Shown here: in pieces, positions 1 to 8,332 of the stretch
How the letters are laid out: each line of letters begins with the position of its first letter
Position numbering within the stretch: position 1 is the stretch's first letter
Origin: Cellulomonas chitinilytica
GTDB taxonomy: Bacteria; Actinomycetota; Actinomycetes; Actinomycetales; Cellulomonadaceae
Reading direction: 5' to 3'
Length of the DNA: 64,000 nucleotides
NCBI RefSeq assembly: GCF_016862675.1
Contig: NZ_BONK01000008.1
Location: 1-64,000, forward strand
Made by a program: the position numbers and the translations under genes
The notes under the pieces: model-generated
Seen by the model: the letters and a program-made list of their open reading frames with translations, nothing else
Database searches by the model: none
What the model was told of the DNA's origin: nothing

Positions 1-84
1 CCGCACGCCGACCCGCACGCCGACCCGCACGCCGACCCGCACGCCGACCCGCACGCCGACCCGCACGCCGACCCGCACGCCGAC
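1..84 (+). repeat. 12-bp tandem repeat encoding Pro-His-Ala-Asp
   Basis: Seven perfect copies of ccgcacgccgac start at the first base of the window, so the array may continue upstream. Read in the frame of the following phosphopantetheinyl transferase they encode repeated PHAD tetrapeptides; a degenerate eighth unit encodes AHDG. The frame stays open into the enzyme. Perfect identity of the copies suggests recent slippage expansion. Confidence 0.9.
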
Positions 85-768
85 GCGCACGACGGCCGCG
101 CCCCGGCTGACCCGCGCGCCGGGCTGCCCGACGTGCTCGACGCCTCCGAGCGCGCGCAGCTGTCCCGGTTGCGCCCGGCACGCGACCGGGCTCGCTACCT
201 GACGGCGCACACGGCGCTGCGGCTCGTGCTCGCGGCCGCGCTGGATGCCGACCCGCGGGCCCTGCGGTTCGGCCGGCAGGCGCACCCGCTGCGCCGCGGT
301 CCGCGCGGCCGGCCCGTCCTCGTCGACGGCGCGGACGGCACGGCCGCTGCCCCGGGTCGGGTGTCAGACCGAGCGCCCGCGGGCTGCGGCCCCGTGGTCG
401 AGTTCTCGCTCTCGCACGGCGGCGGGCTGGTCGCCGTCGCGGTCGCCGGCCGCGGGTTCCCTGTCGGCGTCGACGTCGAGCCGGTCGTCGGGGCGGACGC
501 GCTCGTCGTCGTTCCCCGCCTGCACCCGGCGGAACGACGGCTCGTCGAGCACGCACCTGAGAGCGATCGCCCGGCCGCCTTCACCCGCCTGTGGACCCGC
601 AAGGAGGCCCACGCCAAGGCGGTGGGCACGGGCCTCGACGGCAGGCTCGACGCCGACGACCTGACCGGCGCCCCGCCGGGCTGGACGGTCGTGGACCGGG
701 CGGTCCCCGGTCACATCGTGGCGCTGGCCGTCCGCAGCGGGTCGGCCTCGAGCGCGAGCGACGGCTGA
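1..768 (+). CDS. 4'-phosphopantetheinyl transferase, Sfp type (5' partial)
   Basis: Sfp-type enzymes transfer phosphopantetheine from CoA to a carrier-protein serine. The protein carries the two diagnostic magnesium/CoA motifs: VGVDVEPV and, further on, LWTRKEAHAKAVGTG (W-x3-KEA-x2-K). The frame is open to the left window edge through the PHAD repeats, so the true start lies outside the window. A GTG at 133 is an internal alternative giving 211 residues. The 3' end overlaps the convergent XRE gene by 58 bp. An ACP gene lies about 5 kb away in the minus-strand operon and is a plausible substrate (inference). The His/Asp-rich N-terminal repeat is not part of the family fold and is odd. Confidence 0.88.
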   Translation, partial: PHADPHADPHADPHADPHADPHADPHADAHDGRAPADPRAGLPDVLDASERAQLSRLRPARDRARYLTAHTALRLVLAAALDADPRALRFGRQAHPLRRGPRGRPVLVDGADGTAAAPGRVSDRAPAGCGPVVEFSLSHGGGLVAVAVAGRGFPVGVDVEPVVGADALVVVPRLHPAERRLVEHAPESDRPAAFTRLWTRKEAHAKAVGTGLDGRLDADDLTGAPPGWTVVDRAVPGHIVALAVRSGSASSASDG

Positions 769-1556
769 TCGGACGACGTCGCGCTCGGGATCAGCAGCAC
801 GAGGCTGAACCCGCCGACGCACGTGAACTGCAGCGTCACCTGCTCGAACAGGTGGATCTCGGTCGGGTCCGACCGCATCGCCAGGGCGCTGCACGTGCGC
901 GACACGTTCTGCGTGTCCCACATCTCGGCGAAGTCCACGCACTGCTCCCGCAGCTCGCGGATCAGGTCGCGGACGTCGGGCGCCTCGATGTACCCGGCGG
1001 CCTGCGCCTGGAACCGGGCCAGCGTGTTTGCCGCCTCGCTGCGCCAGTCGACGTAGCGGTCCTGGACGGAGCGGTCGGTGAACAGCAGGCGCAGGTAGTT
1101 GCCCCCGTCGAGCCGCGGGCCGAAGACCTCGACGGCCGCGTCGTTGGCGCACACCACGTTCCAGCACCGGTCCACGACGTACGCCGGCTGGGGCATGTAC
1201 CCGAGGGCGACCGTCTCCATCAGCGGGTGGTCGTAGCTCGGCAGCGAGGAGTCCGCCTCCGAGAGGCCGGCGAGGTTCAGCATGTACCGGTGCTGCACCC
1301 GGTCGAGCTGGAGGGTCCGGGAGATCGACTCCAGCACCTCCCGGGAGACGTTCCGGGCCCGCCCCTGCTCGATCCACTGGTACCAGGAGGCGCCCACGCC
1401 GGCCAGCATCGCGACCTCCTCGCGGCGCAGGCCCGGACGCCGACGGCGTCGTGACGGCAGGCCCACCGCCTCGGGCGAGGCCTCGGCACGGCGCGCGGCG
1501 AGGAATCGTCCGAGCTGCAGCGCGGAGGCGGTGGCCTGGGGCGTTCCGTTTGTCAT
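711..1556 (-). CDS. XRE-family transcriptional regulator with MmyB-like ligand domain
   Basis: 281 residues. An N-terminal helix-turn-helix (about residues 15-80) includes the stretch GLRREEVAMLAGVGASWY, which is characteristic of the actinobacterial XRE/MmyB group. A C-terminal MmyB-like domain follows (AYVVDRCWNVVCANDAA, then LRLLFTD), a PAS-like fold thought to bind fatty acids or other small ligands. Members often sit beside the SDR or biosynthetic genes they control, so regulation of the adjacent minus-strand AvrD-type operon is likely but inferred. It lies downstream of that operon's HAD gene (107-bp gap), on the same strand, and overlaps the PPTase gene tail to tail. Confidence 0.88.
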   Translation of the reverse strand: MTNGTPQATASALQLGRFLAARRAEASPEAVGLPSRRRRRPGLRREEVAMLAGVGASWYQWIEQGRARNVSREVLESISRTLQLDRVQHRYMLNLAGLSEADSSLPSYDHPLMETVALGYMPQPAYVVDRCWNVVCANDAAVEVFGPRLDGGNYLRLLFTDRSVQDRYVDWRSEAANTLARFQAQAAGYIEAPDVRDLIRELREQCVDFAEMWDTQNVSRTCSALAMRSDPTEIHLFEQVTLQFTCVGGFSLVLLIPSATSSDQPSLALEADPLRTASATM

Positions 1557-1663
1557 GGTTTGATCCTAGCCAGCGGCCGCCTCGTCCCCTCGGACCGTCG
1601 GACGGTCGGCGCGCCCCTGGCCTGCGACGACGAGCACCGTGCCGATCGACCGTCGCCGCACCG

Positions 1664-2338
1664 TCACCGCGGGACGCCGGGGAGCCGGCGCCAGCCGTGC
1701 TGCCGTGCGACCCGGGTGAGCGTGCTGTCCTCGCCGACGACGACCGCGTGCCCGGTCATCCGCAGCATCGGCAGGTCCGTGACGTGGTCGCCGTAGGCCG
1801 TGCAGTCCGCCAGGTCGGCGCGGTTCGTCGTCGCGGTCAGCTCGACCGCGGCCGCCTTGCGCTCGCCGAGCATCGGCGGGGCGGACAGCTCGCCGGTGTA
1901 GCGCCCGTTCCGGATCTCCGGCGACGTGCACCACACGTCGCCGACGTCGAGCAGGCGGGCGAGCGGGGCCAGGACGGCGGGCAGCGAGCACGACACCAGC
2001 GCGATCCGGTGGCCGGCACCCTGGTGCGCCAGCAGCGCGTCGAGCGCGGGGCGGTGGAAGAAGTCGCCTCGCCGCAGCTCGGCCCGGAGCCACGCCTGCC
2101 CGAGCCGGGTCACGTCCTCGACGGCCGCCCCGGCGAGGTTGCCGATCAGTGCCGAGGTCTCCTGCGCCCTCGGCCTGCGGTGGGACCGCAGCGTCGCCAT
2201 GCGCTCCTCGACGTCCGGGTGCCGCGCGGGCTCGGTGGTCGCGACGAGGTAGTAGCCGAGGAAGCCCCACATGGTCGCGCGGGTGACGAGGGTCTCGTCG
2301 ACGTCGAAGTAGGCGATGCTGCGTGGCGTCCTTGCCAT
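1664..2338 (-). CDS. HAD-superfamily hydrolase (HAD-IB, SerB-like)
   Basis: 224 residues. The N-terminal motif Y10FDVDET16 supplies the nucleophile and general acid aspartates (D12, D14) of HAD phosphatases; motif II serine is in LVSCSLP and the acidic motif IV is in AYGDHVTDLPML. These are phosphoserine-phosphatase-like hydrolases of subfamily IB. ATG at 2338 is chosen because it directly precedes the motif; the frame upstream reads as low-complexity shadow sequence. It is the last gene of the minus-strand biosynthetic operon, 86 bp after the SnoaL-like gene. It could dephosphorylate a pathway intermediate, but the substrate cannot be read from sequence. Confidence 0.82.
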   Translation of the reverse strand: MARTPRSIAYFDVDETLVTRATMWGFLGYYLVATTEPARHPDVEERMATLRSHRRPRAQETSALIGNLAGAAVEDVTRLGQAWLRAELRRGDFFHRPALDALLAHQGAGHRIALVSCSLPAVLAPLARLLDVGDVWCTSPEIRNGRYTGELSAPPMLGERKAAAVELTATTNRADLADCTAYGDHVTDLPMLRMTGHAVVVGEDSTLTRVARQHGWRRLPGVPR

Positions 2339-2424
2339 CAGCGGGTGCCTCCGGTGGTTCGTGCGGGTGGGCCGCGACGGGTTTCCCCGACCCGTCGCGG
2401 CCCAGCTGTCCCTACGGCCCTCGG

Positions 2425-2838
2425 TCAGGCGTTGAACGCCTCGTGGATGGCGTAGCTGTCCTCGTAGACGTGGTAGCGCGTGATCTTGCCGTCGGCGACC
2501 GAGAAGTGGATCGCCAGGTCGTTCCGGAACGTCTTGCCGGTGGCCTTCACCGCGAAGACGGCGGTCGCGAAAGCGACAGCGTTCGCGCCCTCGGTGATGC
2601 GGCTGTGCAGCTCGAACGACTGGAAGTCGAGCGTCTCGCCGAAGCTCCCGAAGAAGGCGGCGACCTCGTCCTTCGTGGCCTTCGCACCGACCCACGGCAC
2701 GTTCGGCGCGCCGTTGGCACGCAGGTCCGTCGGGCCGGAGAAGAGACCGAGCAGGGTCTCGCTGTCGCCCGAGCCGAACGCCGTGAAGAAGGCGTCGACG
2801 ACCTCGTCGGTGGACGTCAGGGTCTGGGTGTTCGTCAT
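2425..2838 (-). CDS. SnoaL/NTF2-like protein
   Basis: 137 residues, the usual size of a single NTF2-fold (SnoaL-like) domain. Typical features are the start VVDAFFTAFGSGDSETLLGLF and a C-terminal strand pair with DGKITRYHVYED. Such domains act as small isomerases, cyclases or hydratases in natural product pathways, or simply bind ligands; the specific reaction is not predictable here. It lies 41 bp downstream of the flavodoxin gene and 86 bp upstream of the HAD hydrolase gene, all in one orientation, so it is probably part of the same transcript. Confidence 0.8.
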   Translation of the reverse strand: MTNTQTLTSTDEVVDAFFTAFGSGDSETLLGLFSGPTDLRANGAPNVPWVGAKATKDEVAAFFGSFGETLDFQSFELHSRITEGANAVAFATAVFAVKATGKTFRNDLAIHFSVADGKITRYHVYEDSYAIHEAFNA

Positions 2839-2879
2839 GATGGGTGTTCCCTCTCGTTGTTTTCCTGTGCCGGATGTGG

Positions 2880-3473
2880 TCAGGCCTTGGCGAGCGCCTC
2901 GCGACCCGCGAGGACGATCTCGGTGAACTCCGCGACGCGGTTGCCGAGGTGCTCGGCCGTGGCGATGTCGGCGGGATGCACCGCGTCGACGGGGAGGTCG
3001 GCCGGCGTCGTGGCCGCCGCGCCGTTGAAGTAGCCGAGACGGTTGAGGTCGTCCTCGGTCTCCTTGCTGGTGTGCCAGCCCGGGTGCAGACCCAGGTTCA
3101 CCCAGTTCATGAGGTGCTGGGCCCCGAGCGTCGCGAAGTACGCGAGCGTCGAGTGCTTGTCGCCGGCCTTGCACGCGGCGTTGGTGAACCCGGAGCCGAT
3201 CTTGTCCTGCCACGCCTTGGTCGCCCACCGCTTGCTCGTGGACTCCGCGAACACGTGGAACTTGCCCGAGGCGCTGCCCATGTACGTGGGCGAGCCGAAG
3301 ATGATCGCGTCGGCGCCGTCGAGCGCCGCCCAGTCCTCGTCGGTGATCTGGTCGACCTGGATCAGCGTCACCTCGGCGCCGCCGGACTTCGCTCCGTTCG
3401 CGACGGCGTCGGCGAGCACCTGCGTGTGGCCGAAGCCGGAGTAGTAGGCGATCGCGACCTTGGGTGTCGCCAT
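2880..3473 (-). CDS. WrbA-like flavodoxin / NAD(P)H:quinone oxidoreductase
   Basis: 197 residues, matching the WrbA/flavodoxin length. The FMN phosphate loop is YYSGFGHT (residues 10-17), and GSPTYMGSASGKFHVFAE is the second FMN-binding loop of the WrbA group. The family carries out two-electron reduction of quinones or acts as an electron donor. ATG at 3473 was chosen because it directly precedes the first beta strand. It lies 59 bp after the thioesterase gene. A role supplying electrons to the AvrD-type pathway, or protecting against a quinone-like product, is inference. Confidence 0.85.
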   Translation of the reverse strand: MATPKVAIAYYSGFGHTQVLADAVANGAKSGGAEVTLIQVDQITDEDWAALDGADAIIFGSPTYMGSASGKFHVFAESTSKRWATKAWQDKIGSGFTNAACKAGDKHSTLAYFATLGAQHLMNWVNLGLHPGWHTSKETEDDLNRLGYFNGAAATTPADLPVDAVHPADIATAEHLGNRVAEFTEIVLAGREALAKA

Positions 3474-3532
3474 GAGAGCCCCCTTCGTGGTGGTTGGTTG
3501 ATGGTGGGTCGGACGGTGCTGGTGGACGGCCG

Positions 3533-4258
3533 TCACACTGCTGCGACCGGCCGGCGGTCCGGCGCGGTCTGCCGCAGCACCTCGCGGACGAGCGGGATCG
3601 CGAGGCGCGCCCCGTCCCCGAGGAAGAAGTGGTCGCCGGCGAACCGGTGGAAGCCGACGTACCCGTTGGACGCCTGCACCCACCGCCCGATCCGGTCGGT
3701 CCGGGTGAGCGGGTCGTCGTCGCTCCACAGGACGTGCAGCGGGCAGGTGAGCACCGGGGCGTGCCCCGGCGGGTCGTGCGACAGCCGCAGGTCGTCGACG
3801 AGGCGGCGCAGCAGCGGTCGTGCGAGGTGAGGCCGTGCGCCGACCTCCGGCGGGATGCCGCCCCACGCGACGGCGTCCGCCAGCAGGTCGTCGACCGAGG
3901 TCGCCCCGAGCGGCCGCACGGGACGGTCGCCGGGCGGGCGGCGGCCGGACACCAGCACCACCTGCGGCGCCGTCAGCGCCGGGTCGTGGCAGGCGCGCGC
4001 CGCGACGCGGTACGCCACCATCGCGCCCATGCTGTGCCCGAAGACCGCCCACGGGTCGCCCGGCGGCACCTGCCGGGCGACGCAGCGGGCGACGTCCTCC
4101 ACGACGGCCTCGGGTGACGAGTCGGGAGCCTCGTGCGACCGGACGCCCCGGCCGGCGTAGTCGAGCGGGACCACCTCGTGCTCGGGGGCGAGCTCGGCCT
4201 GCCACGACCGGTAGACGGTCGTCGCGACCCCGCCCGCGTGCGAGAGGCAGAACAGCAT
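3533..4258 (-). CDS. type II thioesterase (alpha/beta hydrolase)
   Basis: 241 residues. It has the type II thioesterase opening LSHAGG, the nucleophile elbow GHSMG (Ser76), the acid region WSDDDPLT and the late histidine in RFAGDHFFLGD. These enzymes remove aberrant or stalled acyl groups from carrier proteins, or release product. A GTG two codons upstream (4264) overlaps the stop of the NTPase gene as GTGA and is an equally good start; ATG at 4258 is listed. Its presence beside an ACP and an acyl-AMP ligase supports a carrier-protein-bound acyl pathway. Confidence 0.87.
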   Translation of the reverse strand: MLFCLSHAGGVATTVYRSWQAELAPEHEVVPLDYAGRGVRSHEAPDSSPEAVVEDVARCVARQVPPGDPWAVFGHSMGAMVAYRVAARACHDPALTAPQVVLVSGRRPPGDRPVRPLGATSVDDLLADAVAWGGIPPEVGARPHLARPLLRRLVDDLRLSHDPPGHAPVLTCPLHVLWSDDDPLTRTDRIGRWVQASNGYVGFHRFAGDHFFLGDGARLAIPLVREVLRQTAPDRRPVAAV

Positions 4259-4260
4259 CG

Positions 4261-4968
4261 TCACCGCGGCGTCCCGGCGAGCGCGCGCTCGTGCTCGAGA
4301 CGCTTGTCGATGGCGGCGTAGTCCTCGCGCATCCGCTCGATCGCGTCCTCGACGGACATGACCGGGGTGAGGGAGAACTGCGCGGACAGCTGCTCGAGCC
4401 GCTCCTCGATCGAGCCCCGGTACTCGTGCAACGGGATGCCGAGCTCGTGCACGGTGCGCAGCAGCATGTCGTCGCAGTACGTGCGGAACGCCTCGTTCAT
4501 GGGCCGGTGGCCGTCGTCCGCGATCGGCCGCTCGTTGACGAGGTGCACGACCGCGTCGTAGGTCCCCGCGACGTGCTGCCGGAAGGCGTGGCCGAGCTGG
4601 TCGGTGACCTTCTCGAAGAAGAGCATCTCGAGGTCGAGGTCCTCGCGGGCGACGACGTGCCCGGCGCCCGGGTCCATGCCGAAGCGGACGCGTGCGGAGG
4701 CGTAGATCCACTCCTGCAGGGACGTGCCGTCCGAGAGGAACGAGTCGCCCAGCCGCGCCTCGGCGGCGACGCGGCCGGCGTGCCGCCGGACCGCGAGCTG
4801 CAGGTACTCGGCCGGGGTGACCTCCGCGAGCCGCTTGCCGGGGACGGCCTCCGGCATGATCTCGCGGATGGCCGCGGCCACGGTGCGGGGCACCCCCGTG
4901 TAGTAGGACAGCGCCATCACCGTCGAGGTCTTGCCGGACGAGTAGGTGCCGGAGATTGCCAGCTTCAT
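4261..4968 (-). CDS. P-loop AAA-type NTPase / nucleotide kinase-like protein
   Basis: 235 residues starting at the first beta strand, with an immediate Walker A motif GTYSSGKTS (residues 7-15). The layout resembles single-domain AAA_28/NadR-like P-loop proteins that phosphorylate small molecules. Later residues include a DGTSLQEW segment and NERPIADDGHRPMN, which may form the substrate lid. It sits between the AvrD-family gene (25-bp gap) and the thioesterase gene (2-bp gap or GTGA overlap), so it is clearly operonic. A kinase for a sugar-like or hydroxylated intermediate would fit, but the substrate is unknown. Confidence 0.75.
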   Translation of the reverse strand: MKLAISGTYSSGKTSTVMALSYYTGVPRTVAAAIREIMPEAVPGKRLAEVTPAEYLQLAVRRHAGRVAAEARLGDSFLSDGTSLQEWIYASARVRFGMDPGAGHVVAREDLDLEMLFFEKVTDQLGHAFRQHVAGTYDAVVHLVNERPIADDGHRPMNEAFRTYCDDMLLRTVHELGIPLHEYRGSIEERLEQLSAQFSLTPVMSVEDAIERMREDYAAIDKRLEHERALAGTPR

Positions 4969-4993
4969 GTCTGCTCCAAGAGGTTGCGGGTCG

Positions 4994-5971
4994 TCACCGG
5001 CTGAGGGCGGCGGCGCCGACCGGGAGGTGGTGGGCGAAGACGCTGCGCTGCCGGACGGGGCCGGTCACCGCGTCGAAGGTGAGGTTGCGCCACGTGCCGT
5101 TGGCCAGCTCGATGAGCTCGGACGCCGTGATGTCGACGGTCAGGTCCCGCGCGTCCCGGCGCTCGGGGTCGAGCGTCAGGGTCGTCTGCTGCATCCAGAG
5201 CGTGTTCGACTCGGCCCGGCTCAGGCCGTCGAGCTCGTAGAGCAGGATCTGGAAGACCTGCAGCGAGCTGACGAACGCGTCGACGACCGTCACGGGGTCA
5301 GGGCGGCCCCCGAGGCCCTCGTCGACCGTCGCGGGCAGCGTCGCGGTCGTGAGGTCGGCGGTCGCGTGCAGGCGGGCCACGTCCACGACGACGTCGCGGA
5401 TCGCCTGCCGGCTCGCGCGGTACCCCTCGCCCCAGAAGCGCCGCGCCGGGTCGCCGAGGACGTCGAGCACGGTCCGGGAGCCCGCGTCGGCGCCCGGGGC
5501 CGCCGCCGGGTGAGCGACGTGGCACCGCAGCCGCATCCGGCCCACCGAGACGTCGACGACGGTCGACGACCGGCCGTCGTCGTCCGTCGTGCTGCGTCGG
5601 ACCGCGGCACGGACGGGCAGCGCGCCGAGGTCCTCGTCGGGCTCCGTCCCGGCCTGGACGACGATCTTCGTCAGCTCGACCGCTGCACGGCCGGCCTGCG
5701 ACAGGCCGAGGCGGTTCGTCAGCAGCGCGTCCGTGAGCTGGACGGCGACCAGCAGCCCGTCCACCGTGGACAGGTGAGGGCGCAGGTCGATGCCGACCTT
5801 CTTGCGCGACCAGTCCGACGGGTAGCCGACCGCCAGGGTGCCCTCCGCCGTGTCCGGCCCGACCTCGACGTCGCTGAGGTCGAGCTCCGAGCGGCGGTAG
5901 CCGGCGCCGAAGAACCGCTCGTCCGCGGGACCGAGGTAGTCGTCGACCGAGCCGAAGGTGAGGAGCGTCAT
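4994..5971 (-). CDS. AvrD-family protein (syringolide-type biosynthesis)
   Basis: 325 residues. The start FGSVDDYLGPADERFFG and the stretch YPSDWSRKK...RPHLSTVD match what I know of the AvrD family. Its founder, Pseudomonas syringae AvrD, directs synthesis of syringolides, acyl glycosides made from a beta-ketoacyl chain and a xylulose-derived sugar. The protein is internally duplicated: FFGAGY (20-25) recurs as FWGEGY (179-184), and STVDGLLVAVQLTDALL (68-84) as TVVDAFVSSLQVFQILL (228-244). Its start overlaps the ACP stop by 4 nt (ATGA). With ACP, ligase and reductase beside it, an acyl-ACP is the likely substrate (inference). Confidence 0.8.
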   Translation of the reverse strand: MTLLTFGSVDDYLGPADERFFGAGYRRSELDLSDVEVGPDTAEGTLAVGYPSDWSRKKVGIDLRPHLSTVDGLLVAVQLTDALLTNRLGLSQAGRAAVELTKIVVQAGTEPDEDLGALPVRAAVRRSTTDDDGRSSTVVDVSVGRMRLRCHVAHPAAAPGADAGSRTVLDVLGDPARRFWGEGYRASRQAIRDVVVDVARLHATADLTTATLPATVDEGLGGRPDPVTVVDAFVSSLQVFQILLYELDGLSRAESNTLWMQQTTLTLDPERRDARDLTVDITASELIELANGTWRNLTFDAVTGPVRQRSVFAHHLPVGAAALSR

Positions 5972-6252
5972 CGGGCCAGCGCGGCGGACTGCTCGTCGCC
6001 CGCCACCTCCGCGTACACCGCGACGAGCTCGCGCACGGTGTGCACGTCCACGATCGACCTGTCGCCGGTGAACGGGTCGACCCCGACCTCCGTCTCCAGG
6101 GCGATCACCAGCCGTGCCAGCATGAGGGAGTTGAGCCCCACCTCCGCGAAGGTGGCGTCCAGGGGGATGTCGTCGTGCTCGTCGTGCAGGTCACCGAGCA
6201 GGTCGATGATCGCGCTGGTGACGATGTCGGTGATGTGTGCGTCGTTCAGCAT
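5968..6252 (-). CDS. acyl carrier protein
   Basis: 94 residues with the four-helix ACP pattern. The phosphopantetheine serine is Ser42 in FAEVGLNSLMLARL; the usual Asp before the serine is replaced by Asn41. The start overlaps the 3' end of the SDR gene by 7 nt and the stop overlaps the AvrD gene start by 4 nt, so ligase, SDR, ACP and AvrD are translationally coupled. It should be activated by an Sfp-type PPTase such as the one at the left window edge. It carries the acyl chain loaded by the ligase (inference). Confidence 0.88.
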   Translation of the reverse strand: MLNDAHITDIVTSAIIDLLGDLHDEHDDIPLDATFAEVGLNSLMLARLVIALETEVGVDPFTGDRSIVDVHTVRELVAVYAEVAGDEQSAALAR

Positions 6253-6992
6253 GTGAGTCCTCCGTCCACCGTGATGGTCTGTCCCGTGATGAAGGCCGCC
6301 TCGTCCGAGAGCAGGAACGTGGCGACGCGGGCGATCTCGTCGGTCGTGCCCAGGCGGCCGAGCGGGGTCCGCCGGGTGATCCGCACCCTGTTCTCGTCGG
6401 TGACCTGCGAGGTCATCGCCGTCTCGAAGTACCCGGGGACCAGGGAGTTGACCCGGATCCCCGCCGGCCCGAGCTCGCGGGCGAGCGAGCGTGTGAGGCC
6501 GTCGAGCCCTGCCTTGGCCGCCGCGTAGGCCGCGACCCCGCGGAAGCCGCGCAGCGAGTTGATGGACGAGACGTTGAGGATGACCCCACGACCTCGCACC
6601 GACATCTGCCGCGCGCACGCCTGGGCCAGCCGGGCCGGGCCCGCGAGGTTCACCGCGAGCAGCTCGTCGATCCGCTGCTCCGGCATCGTGAGGAACAGCT
6701 CCTGGTGGAGCACCCCGGCGTTGTTCACCAGCGCGTCGACCGGCCCGAACCGCTCCTGGAGCGTGCGCACGTGCTGGCGCATGTCGTCCTTCGCGACGTC
6801 GCCCGGCGTCCAGGAGAACGTGTCGGGCCAGTTCTCGAGGACCTTGTCGAGCTCGTCGGTGCTGGAGCGGCTGAACGTGCCCACGGACCAGCCGGCGGCC
6901 AGGAGACGCTCCGCCACGGCCAGCCCGAGGCCACGGCTCGCGCCGCTGACGAGCGCGACGCGCGGGGCGGCACCGGTCGTGACGGCGCTCAT
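6246..6992 (-). CDS. SDR-family 3-oxoacyl-ACP reductase-like oxidoreductase
   Basis: 248 residues, the classical SDR length. It has the cofactor motif SGASRGLG (16-23), NNAG, and the catalytic set S143, Y156, K160 in YAAAK. FabG-like members reduce 3-oxoacyl-ACP with NADPH. It overlaps the ligase stop by 4 nt upstream and the ACP start downstream. Adjacent to the ACP it probably reduces or oxidises the carrier-bound beta position, but SDR specificity cannot be read from sequence. Confidence 0.87.
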   Translation of the reverse strand: MSAVTTGAAPRVALVSGASRGLGLAVAERLLAAGWSVGTFSRSSTDELDKVLENWPDTFSWTPGDVAKDDMRQHVRTLQERFGPVDALVNNAGVLHQELFLTMPEQRIDELLAVNLAGPARLAQACARQMSVRGRGVILNVSSINSLRGFRGVAAYAAAKAGLDGLTRSLARELGPAGIRVNSLVPGYFETAMTSQVTDENRVRITRRTPLGRLGTTDEIARVATFLLSDEAAFITGQTITVDGGLTC

Positions 6993-8332
6993 GCGCGGAC
7001 CTTCTTGAACCGCTCCGAATGGTGGGCGCCCTCGGTGACGACGATCTTCGCGGGGATCTTGTACGGCTCGAGCCGGTCCCGGCAGTGCGCGTCGACCCGG
7101 CGGCGCAGCGCGCGGGGGTCCTCGGGCTCGGCCAGGAGCAGACCCGCCTGGACGACCTGCCCGGTGACCGGGCTGGGCAGGGCCGAGACGGTGACGTCCA
7201 GGACGTTGTCGAGCTCCAGGAGCACCGACTCGACCTCGTTCGGGTAGACCTTCTCGCCCGCGACGTTGATGATCTCGGACTTGCGCCCCAGGATCTGCAC
7301 GTACTCGCCGTCGACCCGGACCGCGTCCTGCGTGTTGAAGTAGCCGTCCTCGTCGAACGGCGCCTCCGCGTTGAGGTACCCGAGCATCGCCATCCGCGAC
7401 CGGATCCACAGGACGCCGTCGATGATCTTGTAGTCGAAGCCGTCGCCGCCGAGCTTGACCCAGAGGCTGTCGTTCCCCCGGGACTTCGTCGCGAGGATCC
7501 CGAGCTCGGACAGGCCGTAGGTCTGCTTGAGCCGCACCTCGGGGAGCGTCTCGGCGAGGCGCCGGAGCGTCTGCGCGGGCATCGGCTCGGTGCCGTACGT
7601 GATGTGGGTGAGCGACGACAGGTCGTACCGCTCGACGGCACCGCTGATCAGCAGCATCGTGAGGAACGTCGGCGTCGTCGGCAGCACGTTGACCCGGTGC
7701 CGCTCGATCGTCGCGAGCACCTCGTCCGGCGTCCGGTCGGGGACCGTCACCACGGTGCCGCCCTGGCCGAGCGTGTGGAACAGGGTGTTGATGCCGCCGA
7801 TGTGGTCCAGGTTGAGGAAGGACAGGATCCGCTGGGCGGGTCGGTCGCCGACGTACCGCTCGAGGATGCGGGTCAGGTCCAGCACGGACGCCTTGCTGCG
7901 GCCGGTGGTGCCCGAGCTGAACAGGACCAGCCCCGGGACGCCCGCCTCGCGGAGCCGCCCGTACAGCGCGTGGGTCGCACGGACCCCCGTCGGGGCGACC
8001 GTGGGAGCCGTCGACGGGTCCGCCGCCACGCCGACCAGCCACTCGACCTCGCCGACGTCGAGGAACTCGCGGGTCTTCTCCTCGGGCAGCCGCGTCATGG
8101 GGACGCAGATCGCGCCGAGCTCGGCGAGGGCCAGCAGCGCGGCGCCGGCCTGGGCCGAGTGCTGCGCCTCCACGGCGACGACCGCGCCGGCTGGGATGCC
8201 GGCCGCACGGAACGCGTCGCCCAGCCGGGAGATGTCGGCGAGGAGCTCGAGGTAGGTCGTCGTCCCGGCTGCGTCGATCACGGCGTCCTGGGTCGGCCAG
8301 GCGGTCATCCGCTCGATGTACTTCTCGATCAT
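6989..8332 (-). CDS. AMP-dependent acyl ligase (ANL superfamily)
   Basis: 447 residues. The adenylate-forming motif FSSGTTGRSKASV lies at about 138-150, followed by QTYGLSELG and the C-terminal sub-domain with YPNEVESVL and a terminal lysine region RFKKVRA. It activates a carboxylic acid as acyl-AMP, most likely for transfer to the neighbouring ACP. It is shorter than typical acyl-CoA synthetases (about 500). ATG at 8332 has GGGGGG at suitable spacing; a GTG at 8377 is an in-frame alternative with low-complexity sequence. It is the first gene of the minus-strand operon, so its promoter should lie in 8333-8536. Confidence 0.86.
   Translation of the reverse strand: MIEKYIERMTAWPTQDAVIDAAGTTTYLELLADISRLGDAFRAAGIPAGAVVAVEAQHSAQAGAALLALAELGAICVPMTRLPEEKTREFLDVGEVEWLVGVAADPSTAPTVAPTGVRATHALYGRLREAGVPGLVLFSSGTTGRSKASVLDLTRILERYVGDRPAQRILSFLNLDHIGGINTLFHTLGQGGTVVTVPDRTPDEVLATIERHRVNVLPTTPTFLTMLLISGAVERYDLSSLTHITYGTEPMPAQTLRRLAETLPEVRLKQTYGLSELGILATKSRGNDSLWVKLGGDGFDYKIIDGVLWIRSRMAMLGYLNAEAPFDEDGYFNTQDAVRVDGEYVQILGRKSEIINVAGEKVYPNEVESVLLELDNVLDVTVSALPSPVTGQVVQAGLLLAEPEDPRALRRRVDAHCRDRLEPYKIPAKIVVTEGAHHSERFKKVRA

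Noticed and set aside
242..260. CRISPR-like interpretation of repeats near the left edge and at 9011-9088
   Set aside because: Repeats at 1-84 are contiguous 12-bp units without spacers; those at 9011-9088 are contiguous 23-bp units. Neither is an array.
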